Shown piece after piece: positions 58,189-64,000 of a stretch of DNA of 64,000 nucleotides. The stretch covers positions 1 to 64,000 of the forward strand of contig NZ_JAFBCM010000001.1 of NCBI RefSeq assembly GCF_016907715.1, written 5' to 3'. The DNA is from Tenggerimyces flavus (GTDB taxonomy: Bacteria; Actinomycetota; Actinomycetes; Propionibacteriales; Actinopolymorphaceae). The notes under the pieces were generated by a model, which was not told where the DNA came from, searched no databases, and was given only the letters and a program-made list of their open reading frames with translations. Made by a program: the position numbers and the translations under genes. Positions within the stretch are counted from its first letter, which is position 1; the number at the start of each line of letters is the position of its first letter.

Positions 58189-59143
58189 CTGCATCGGCCC
58201 ATTCTGTCGGCTCGTCCTGGGGCACGGCGTGGACCGGCTTGGTGAGCAGGTAGTACGACAGCGCGGCGACCAGCAGGCCGACGCCCCAGACCGTGTAGCC
58301 GCCGATGACCGCGAACGCCCACCACACCGGGTACACGCCGACGCCCTGGGTGATCGTCGAATGGATGCCGGCGAGGCCGAAGTAGCCAGTCATGCCACCG
58401 CCCACGAGCAGAGCGGGCACAATGACCAGCCAGCGCGGCACGTTCCGGCCGGCGAACGGGAGCACCCACCGCGGCCAGATCCGCCCCCAGCGATGCACGA
58501 GCGCGAGCGGCAGCAACGTCCCCGCGACGAACATCAGGAACGCGAACACCGTGAACGGGTTGACCAGTGGCGTGAACAGCGCGCTGACGTCCTGTCCCGG
58601 GAAGCCGGTGATCGCCTGCGCGCCGAAGCGGGACAGGCAGCCGGCCATCGCCGCGTACCCGGCGACCCACCCCCACCACGGCGTCGGCGAGATGCGGCTT
58701 TCCGGCGAACGGCCGTGCACCCGGCCGCACTCGGCGCATGCGCCCCGCGCCTGCCGTTGGGCATCGATCGCGACGAGGATCGTGAGCACCCCGGCGACCA
58801 CACCAGAACCGCGGGCGACCAGCCCGACGACGTCGGTCCCCCACTGGATCAGCACGGAGGCGAGGTTCAGCGCGAACAGGAACGAGTACGCGACCAGCCC
58901 CGCGCCGGCGAGCCACCCGAGGATCGCGCTGACCCACGGCGACCGACCACGGACCGCGAGGACGCTCGCCACCGTCGCGCCCACGGCGAGCCCCACCGGC
59001 AGCCACGGCGCGTCGAAGTACGACTCCCGGTCGATCACCTGGAACGTCGGCGCGTGCCCGAGCGCCCACCACGCCCGCACCGCGCCGTACCCGACCACCC
59101 AGACCACCGCGACGTACGGCACCCAACTCCGCCAGTTCTTCAT
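58142..59143 (-). CDS. Multi-helix membrane protein whose frame ends inside tRNA-Sec
   Basis: 333 residues with about eight membrane helices from VPYVAVVWVVGYGAVRAWWAL onward and a CAECGRVHG loop with a Cys pair near the middle. No family recognised. The frame has no stop before the tRNA: the last 15 codons (GRRLRSGGRPGLQHR) are read from the tRNA-Sec sequence, and the TGA at 58142-58144 lies inside the tRNA variable-arm region. ATG 59143 is chosen over 59182. tRNA processing from the same transcript would remove the mRNA 3' end. Confidence 0.75.
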   Translation of the reverse strand: MKNWRSWVPYVAVVWVVGYGAVRAWWALGHAPTFQVIDRESYFDAPWLPVGLAVGATVASVLAVRGRSPWVSAILGWLAGAGLVAYSFLFALNLASVLIQWGTDVVGLVARGSGVVAGVLTILVAIDAQRQARGACAECGRVHGRSPESRISPTPWWGWVAGYAAMAGCLSRFGAQAITGFPGQDVSALFTPLVNPFTVFAFLMFVAGTLLPLALVHRWGRIWPRWVLPFAGRNVPRWLVIVPALLVGGGMTGYFGLAGIHSTITQGVGVYPVWWAFAVIGGYTVWGVGLLVAALSYYLLTKPVHAVPQDEPTEWADAGRRLRSGGRPGLQHR

Positions 59144-59249
59144 AGCTCGAGCTTGGCCGGAAGGCCGGCAAGCCGACTCCACCGAACGGGTGAAGGCTCG
59201 CGCAGCGCAGGCGAAAGCCTCAGCCGTTCGGGCTACCGAGTCCGGACTT

Positions 59250-59294
59250 TGACGTCAGTATGACCTTGACCTGACGTCGTATTGACGTCATAGT
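59250..59294 (+). promoter_or_regulatory. TGACGTCA operator cluster and leaderless promoter of the hydrolase
   Basis: TGACGTCA at 59250-59257 and 59283-59290, with TGACGTCG at 59272-59279, precede CATAGT (59289-59294), a likely -10 box seven bases before ATG 59302. The stretch GACGTCATAGTG is identical to that at 47906-47917, so the same regulator probably controls both genes. Confidence 0.6.
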
Positions 59295-59301
59295 GCCGTG
59301 C

Positions 59302-60645
59302 ATGACCGATCCCAGCTTCGTGCCCGCGATCGAAGAGTCCCGCAAAGCGTTCGGCGTCCCGGGCGTGAGCTGGGCGGTGATCGACGGCGGCGAGATCGCC
59401 CTCCAGGGCCAGCTCGGCGTGCAGACCAACGGCGACCCGACGCCGGTCAGCGCCCGGACCCGGTTCCAGGCGTGCTCGATCAGCAAGCCGATCGCCGCGC
59501 TCGCGATGCTGCGGCTGGTCGACCGCGGGTTGCTCGACCTGGACGAGGACATCAACGCCAAGCTAACGTCCTGGCGGCTCCCCCGCAACTCCGACTGGCA
59601 GCCCGTCGTCACCCTGCGGCACCTCACCAGCCACTCGGCCGGGCTCACCACCTCCGGGTTCCCCGGCTACAAGCGCACCGACCAGCTCCCCACCACCGTG
59701 CAGATCCTGACCGGCGTCGACCCCGCCAACACCTTCGGCGTCCGCGTCGACACTATCCCCGGTACCCAGTTCCGCTACTCCGGCGGCGGCACGCTCACCA
59801 TGCAGCTCCTGCTCGAGGACGTCACCAGGACGCCGTTCGCCGACCTCATGCGCGAGCTCGTGCTCGACCCGCTGGGCATGACCGACAGCGACTACACCCA
59901 GCCCGCGCCGAAGGACGTCCACGACGTCCTCGCCACCGCGCACCACCAGGATGGCGACCCGGTCGAGGGCGGCTGGCACGTCTACCCCGAGCAGGCGACC
60001 GCCGGCCTCTGGACGACCCCGGTCGACCTCTGCAAGTACGCCCAGGCCGTCCGCGCCGCGTACGCGGGCGCCGACGGCGCGCTGATCTCCCAGCGGCTGG
60101 CCACCGAGATGCTCACCCCGCAGGTGATCGCGTCCGACCGGATCGGTGGGCTGAACGCGCTCGGGCTCGGGCCGTTCCTCACCACCGACGGCGCGCCGAG
60201 GTTCGGGCACAGCGGCGGGAACGAGGGCTTCCGCTGCCACCTGCTCGCCTACCGCGACGAGGGCCTCGGCGCCGCGGTGATGACGAACTCCGACAACGGC
60301 GGCTGGGTCGTCCAGCGCGCGTACGTCGCCATCGCCGCCGCCCAGGGCTGGCCCGACTACCCCACCGAGCTCGACGAGCCGGACCCGCCGCACGACGACG
60401 AGCTCGCCGCCTGCTCCGGCACGTTCCGACTCCGAGCCGGCTTCGAGTTCACCGTCGAGCCCGCCGACACCGCGCTGAGCGTCACGTTCGCCGGCCAGGC
60501 ACCGATGGACTTCAGCCCGCTCGGCCACACCAAGGACGGCGCGTTCCAGTTCGGCGCGAACGAGACCGAGACCATGCTGCGCCTCGCGAACGGCGAGCTC
60601 ACGTTTGTGCAGAACGGCCAGGACGTCGCCTGCGAGAAGCTCTAA
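59302..60645 (+). CDS. Serine hydrolase of the beta-lactamase/CubicO (class C-like) family
   Basis: 447 residues, no signal peptide. Catalytic SxxK in ACSISKP (Ser about 56, Lys 59); YSGGG stands in for the YxN motif; HSGGNEGF replaces KTG. LRHLTSHSAGL and MRELVLDPLGMTDSDY are typical of CubicO/esterase-type members. A 100-residue C-terminal beta domain (DUF3471-like position) follows. It probably acts as an esterase or peptidase in the cytoplasm. Likely controlled through the TGACGTCA elements. Confidence 0.9.
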   Translation: MTDPSFVPAIEESRKAFGVPGVSWAVIDGGEIALQGQLGVQTNGDPTPVSARTRFQACSISKPIAALAMLRLVDRGLLDLDEDINAKLTSWRLPRNSDWQPVVTLRHLTSHSAGLTTSGFPGYKRTDQLPTTVQILTGVDPANTFGVRVDTIPGTQFRYSGGGTLTMQLLLEDVTRTPFADLMRELVLDPLGMTDSDYTQPAPKDVHDVLATAHHQDGDPVEGGWHVYPEQATAGLWTTPVDLCKYAQAVRAAYAGADGALISQRLATEMLTPQVIASDRIGGLNALGLGPFLTTDGAPRFGHSGGNEGFRCHLLAYRDEGLGAAVMTNSDNGGWVVQRAYVAIAAAQGWPDYPTELDEPDPPHDDELAACSGTFRLRAGFEFTVEPADTALSVTFAGQAPMDFSPLGHTKDGAFQFGANETETMLRLANGELTFVQNGQDVACEKL

Positions 60646-61127
60646 CTGTCCAGGTGCCGAGCGAACCACTCGGTCGCGAGCCGCTCCACCGCCGCCGCGT
60701 CCGCGGTCTGCGGACCCGTCCAGCGCGGCGAGCCCCCGCCGAGCGAGCCGCCGAGCAACCCGAGCGGACCCGCCTCGATCCCGTACTCGGACCGCACAGT
60801 GGCCAACGCCGGCCCGAACTCCGCCACCGCCTGCGTCGAAACCGGCCCGTGCACGCGCAACACGGCGTCGTCCAGGATGAGCTCCATCAGGCCGTCCAGC
60901 CCACCATTCGGGAGGCGCTTCCCGGAGAGCGGGAGCCCGACGTAGAACCGCCACGCGTCGACGCCGTCCAACGGCAACGCGGCGGCGAGCGCGGTCTCCG
61001 AACGCGGCGGATCGAACGGGTGCCAGGCCACGATCATGGGTGCGTTTGGTCGCGCTCCGCCAGCGGGAGGGAACGCAACGTACGGCACTCCGGCGGCGTT
61101 TCCGGCCAAGGGCTCTACGGCGGGCAT
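60642..61127 (-). pseudogene. Alpha/beta-hydrolase with probable internal deletion
   Basis: 161 residues in one open frame. The N-terminal 130 match a small alpha/beta-hydrolase family (PMIVAWHPFDPPRSETALAAALPL, then nucleophile elbow LLGGSLGG). The sequence then jumps directly to WTGPQTADAAAVERLATEWFARHL, the usual extreme C-terminus. About 80-90 residues carrying the acid Asp and catalytic His appear to be missing, in frame. Stop overlaps the hydrolase at 60645 by 4 bases. Probably inactive; could be a real short protein. Confidence 0.65.
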
Positions 61128-61293
61128 GGCGGCAAGACTAGGAAAGAATCGTCAAGCAGCACGGAGAATTCTGCTCACAGCCGAAACGACCGCGCGATAG
61201 GGAACCGATCCCACATCAATCCCGTCCTGCGGGAACTTTCCGACGAACGATTGCGCCTTGCCGAGAGATGGTTACCGGAGTAGACATGCGCCC

Positions 61294-61668
61294 ATGGTCG
61301 AGTTACCTGGGGGCTCGACTCCGACCCAAAACCGCTGTGGCGTGTGCGGGCGGAGCGTGACTGCGGACGGGATTCGCGAGGTGGTGCAGGACTCTTCGTT
61401 CCTGCATCCGACCGATCCACTCCAAGACGGCCTTCGCACGTTGGTCGCCTGCGACAAGGACCACTTCAACGAGCTCGCCGCGCCGATTCGGGAACGGGCG
61501 TACGCCGACGAGGAGCTCTGGGCGGGCAAGGTGTCGCGCGCGGTCCAGCAGGCCTGGCCGGGCGGTGTCTGGGGCGAGGAGCTCGAACGCGCGACCGGGC
61601 TCACGGCGAAGCAGATCGTCCGCGCCGCCGATTGGAACAAGGCCCGGACCAGACACCTGGGCCTCTAG
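61294..61668 (+). CDS. Small CxxC protein with a TTA codon, unknown function
   Basis: 124 residues. CGVCGRSV near the N-terminus (about 17-24) and CDKDHF (about 53) suggest a single metal site with Cys/Asp/His ligands. The rest is helical, with a possible helix-turn-helix (ATGLTAKQIVRAADWNKARTR). ATG 61294 lies seven bases after TAGACA. Codon 4 is TTA (61303-61305), otherwise rare in this window, suggesting bldA-like control. No family assigned. Confidence 0.7.
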   Translation: MVELPGGSTPTQNRCGVCGRSVTADGIREVVQDSSFLHPTDPLQDGLRTLVACDKDHFNELAAPIRERAYADEELWAGKVSRAVQQAWPGGVWGEELERATGLTAKQIVRAADWNKARTRHLGL

Positions 61669-61680
61669 AAGCAAGCCGAG

Positions 61681-63114
61681 CTAGGGCCGGTGCACGGCCA
61701 GGATGCAGATGTCGTCCTGGTTCGGCTGGTCGATCGCCGCGTTCAAGGCTTGACCGCACAGCTGGTCGATCGGCAGCTCCGGCCGATCCATCAACTCCCG
61801 CAGCGCTTCCAGCCCCTCGTCGATCGAGCGATCTCGCCGTTCGATCAGCCCGTCGGTGTAGAGCAGCAACGTCGACCCGTGCTCCAACCGCGTCTCGTGG
61901 CTCGGCCGGATGATCTCGGCGCCGACGATGCCCGTACCGAGCGGCACCGAGAGCCCGTCGGTCAGCAGGAACGGCCGCCGCGCGCTCGGCACGGTCACCA
62001 GCGGCGGCGGATGCCCGGCGTTCGCGTACACGAGCCGGCCGTCAGGCTCGAGGATCGCGTAGATCACGGTCGCGATCCGCTCGCCGCCGATCGCGGGGAT
62101 CAGCCGGTCGGTGCGGTCGAGCACCTCCGACGGCGCGTGCCCCTCGGTCGCGTACGCGCGCATCGCCACCTTGAGCTGGCCCATGAACGCGGCCGCGCCG
62201 ACGCCGTGCCCCATCACGTCGCCGATCACCAGTCCGGTACGCCCACCGGGCAGTTGGATCACGTCGCACCAGTCGCCGCCGACGCCGCTGTGCGCGCTGC
62301 TCGGCTTGTACTCCATCGTGATGTTGAGCCCGTTCGGCGACGGCACCTTGGCCGGCATCAGCGACTGCTGCAGCGTCAGCGCGGTGTTGTGCTCGCGTTC
62401 GTACAGCAGCGTGTTGCCCAGCGAGGCCGCCGCGAGCTGCCCGAACTGCGCGAAGACAGCCTCCTCGAACGCGGTGTACGGAGTCCGCCGCCAGACGGCG
62501 AACAAGCCGTCGTGCGCGGCCGCCGCCAGCCAGTAGAGGTACGGCTCCTGGTCGTCCCAGATGCCTCGCGCGGTGTCGGCCCCGGGGAGCTTGGGGAAGC
62601 CTTCGGTGCGCGGCGGGATGTCGCCGACGGTCGCTTCCTGGTTGCTCAGCTGCACGGTGGCGCCGTCCGCGGACAGCAGCTGGGCGCCGCTCTTGGCGAG
62701 CTGCAGGAGCCGCTCACCCACCGGCACCTCGACCGACGCGTCGACGAACGACTGCGCGAGCGCGTGCAGGTGGCTGACGTGCGCCCGCTCGACCTTGATC
62801 CGTTCCGCCGCCTCGACGAAGCCGCGGGTCGCCATGTCCAGCGCGGCGAGGCTCTGCAGCAGGAACGGCAGCGCCGCCTCCCAGATCGCCGCGGCGTCGG
62901 CCCCCGACGGAGCCTCGCGGACGAGCCGGGAGATCGTCCGGTGGTGCAGCTCGGAGATGTCGAGCACGGACAAGTTGTCGGCCAGCGCCTGCCGGCCGAG
63001 CTCGTGCGCTCGTTCGAGGCTCTCCTCGTCGTGCGCGCCGTCTGTGGTGTCGCGTACGTACACGGCGAGCGCGGTCTCGTACGCGGTCTCGAACGCCAGC
63101 GACTCGAGCGTCAT
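61681..63114 (-). CDS. RsbU-like PP2C (SpoIIE) phosphatase with GAF-type sensor
   Basis: 477 residues. N-terminal helical bundle like the RsbU/RsbT-activated domain (1-115, ADNLSVLDISELHHRTISRLV), a GAF-like region (about 130-260) and a SpoIIE phosphatase domain (about 270-475) with metal Asp in GGDWCDVIQLPGGRTGLVIGDVMGHGVGAAA, TDGLIERRDR and QPNQDDICILAV. It would dephosphorylate an anti-sigma antagonist. ATG 63114 overlaps the upstream phosphatase stop (ATGA). Confidence 0.9.
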   Translation of the reverse strand: MTLESLAFETAYETALAVYVRDTTDGAHDEESLERAHELGRQALADNLSVLDISELHHRTISRLVREAPSGADAAAIWEAALPFLLQSLAALDMATRGFVEAAERIKVERAHVSHLHALAQSFVDASVEVPVGERLLQLAKSGAQLLSADGATVQLSNQEATVGDIPPRTEGFPKLPGADTARGIWDDQEPYLYWLAAAAHDGLFAVWRRTPYTAFEEAVFAQFGQLAAASLGNTLLYEREHNTALTLQQSLMPAKVPSPNGLNITMEYKPSSAHSGVGGDWCDVIQLPGGRTGLVIGDVMGHGVGAAAFMGQLKVAMRAYATEGHAPSEVLDRTDRLIPAIGGERIATVIYAILEPDGRLVYANAGHPPPLVTVPSARRPFLLTDGLSVPLGTGIVGAEIIRPSHETRLEHGSTLLLYTDGLIERRDRSIDEGLEALRELMDRPELPIDQLCGQALNAAIDQPNQDDICILAVHRP

Positions 63115-63734
63115 CGGGCGAGGCCCCGGTAGCGCGCGGCGAGCACCAGCGCGTCGTCGGTTTCCTTCCGGCAACGGATCAGGATGTCGTCCGCCAGACT
63201 CGGCACCTCCTGGGCGAGCGGCGGATCCTCGATGAAATGCGGGCGCAGGCCGTCGGTTCCGAGTAGCAGCACATCGCCAGGATGCATGGTCACGCCACGG
63301 ATGTGCATGGTGGGCGGCAACTGATGTCCGACGATGCCGGCGCCGACGAGCGCGACCGCGAGGCTCGTCGAGCCCACCGGCGCGTTCCGCAGCACCGCGC
63401 CGAGCACGTTGCCGACGCCGAGCCAGGTGAGCTCACCGTCGTCGAGAGAGAACCTGGCGAGCGTCATCGCGACCCCGCGGGTCTCGGCCAGCGACTGGTG
63501 ACACAGGTACATGAGCGCGTCGAGCGGCTCGCCGCCGTTCGCGTTGAGCACCTTGATCGCCTCGAACGCCGCCTCCGCCGCGACCGGGCCGTGCCCGAGC
63601 CCGTCGATCACGGCGAGCAACGCGGAGTCGCCCGCGTCGACCACGACGTACTGGTCCCCGGAGACGTCCTGGCCGGGCATCGGCCGTCCCGCGATCGCCC
63701 ACTCGATCGCGCCGACCTGCCCCGAGTCACGCAT
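63111..63734 (-). CDS. RsbX-like PP2C phosphatase
   Basis: 207 residues, a minimal PP2C domain: PGQDVSGDQYVVVDAGDSALLAVIDGLGHGPVAAEAA (metal Asp residues), LTWLGVGNVLGAVL and VLLLGTDGLRPHF. The size and DGLGHG motif match RsbX, the feedback phosphatase that resets RsbS/RsbR in stressosome cascades. Sits between the RsbT-like kinase and the RsbU-like phosphatase, overlapping both. Confidence 0.88.
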   Translation of the reverse strand: MRDSGQVGAIEWAIAGRPMPGQDVSGDQYVVVDAGDSALLAVIDGLGHGPVAAEAAFEAIKVLNANGGEPLDALMYLCHQSLAETRGVAMTLARFSLDDGELTWLGVGNVLGAVLRNAPVGSTSLAVALVGAGIVGHQLPPTMHIRGVTMHPGDVLLLGTDGLRPHFIEDPPLAQEVPSLADDILIRCRKETDDALVLAARYRGLAR

Positions 63735-64000
63735 GTCGGGGTGCCCACATCCGCATGGTCACGGTGGTGCCCTGGCCCACGATCGAGTCGATAATGAACT
63801 CGTCCATCACGCGGCGCGCTCCGGGCAGTCCGAGGCCCAGGCCACCGCCGGAGGAGTAACCGTCCTGCAGCGCCTGGTCGGTGTTCGCGATGCCGGGGCC
63901 GGAGTCGACGGCCTTGACCTCGAGCATGCTGCGACCGGCCCGCTGCACTATCGACAACCGGATCTCGCCGTGGTCGGCGTAGCTGGTGATGTTGCGCGCC
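63727..64000 (-). CDS. RsbT-like serine kinase, C-terminal part (cut by window edge)
   Basis: The frame enters from the right edge with ARNITSYADHGEIRLSIV, then DSGPGIANTDQALQDGYSSGGGLGLGLPGARRVMDEF. These are the N-box, G1 and ATP-lid motifs of the GHKL fold in RsbT. RsbT switches between the stressosome and the RsbU phosphatase. Overlaps the RsbX-like gene by 8 bases, giving the order T-X-U. The missing N-terminus, and probably rsbR/rsbS genes, lie beyond the window. Confidence 0.9.
   Translation of the reverse strand, partial: ARNITSYADHGEIRLSIVQRAGRSMLEVKAVDSGPGIANTDQALQDGYSSGGGLGLGLPGARRVMDEFIIDSIVGQGTTVTMRMWAPRHA

Overview
The window is about 64 kb of very GC-rich, gene-dense DNA from an actinomycete chromosome. 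The evidence is strong G/C preference at third codon positions, frequent GTG starts, many ATGA/GTGA stop-start overlaps, and many starts placed 6-7 bases after a TANNNT-like -10 box, which suggests leaderless mRNAs. The families present also fit: an ECF42-type sigma factor with a DGPF protein, DUF1707, an RsbT/PP2C cascade, a large ATP-binding LuxR regulator and an IdeR-type iron box. I cannot name the genus. No insertion sequence, integrase, phage gene or CRISPR array was seen.

Layout. 0-6 kb: a two-component system (kinase cut by the left edge) divergent from a lipoprotein / membrane-fusion / ABC ATPase / MacB-like permease operon. 6-11.6 kb: short-chain dehydrogenase, DUF1707 protein, Eis-like acetyltransferase, FAD oxidase, methyltransferase-like protein and PhzF protein. 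11.6-17.9 kb: two copies of a cassette made of a calpain-like (C2) cysteine protease and a small DUF6406-like protein, in opposite orientations, flanking an acetyltransferase, a phosphotransferase and a class III aminotransferase. 14.8-22.6 kb: polyamine uptake and catabolism (aminotransferase, PotC/B/A/D-type transporter, Lrp/AsnC regulator), split by cassette 2. 22.6-33.2 kb: small membrane proteins, an XRE regulator, a short-chain dehydrogenase, a membrane-anchored multicopper oxidase operon, a divergent ArsR/SRPBCC locus, a DinB protein, a family A DNA polymerase and a phosphotransferase. 33.2-43.6 kb: iron-siderophore binding protein, a REC-thioredoxin-reductase fusion with a cNMP-binding histidine kinase, an ECF42 pair, ArsR-SRPBCC, AzlCD, an MFS exporter and a DoxX protein. 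43.8-53.4 kb: a NarL-type two-component system, small enzymes, an XRE-cupin regulator, a 53-residue basic peptide, an atypical short-chain dehydrogenase, the large LuxR regulator and a second ECF42 pair. 53.6-61.7 kb: two secreted hydrolases, selB, tRNA-Sec, a membrane protein, a CubicO-type hydrolase, an internally shortened hydrolase and a small CxxC protein. 61.7-64 kb: PP2C phosphatase, RsbX-like phosphatase and RsbT-like kinase (cut by the right edge).

The most unusual element is the duplicated calpain-like protease / DUF6406-like cassette. Both proteases keep the Cys-His-Asn triad. Both start right after the same promoter-like block, which carries a GCTGTGGACAGC near-palindrome, and a third copy of that block lies between them in front of the phosphotransferase gene. 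Other notable points are TGACGTCA clusters near two distant genes, a membrane-protein reading frame that ends inside tRNA-Sec, a redox-enzyme/kinase signalling pair, and two large palindromic intergenic elements.
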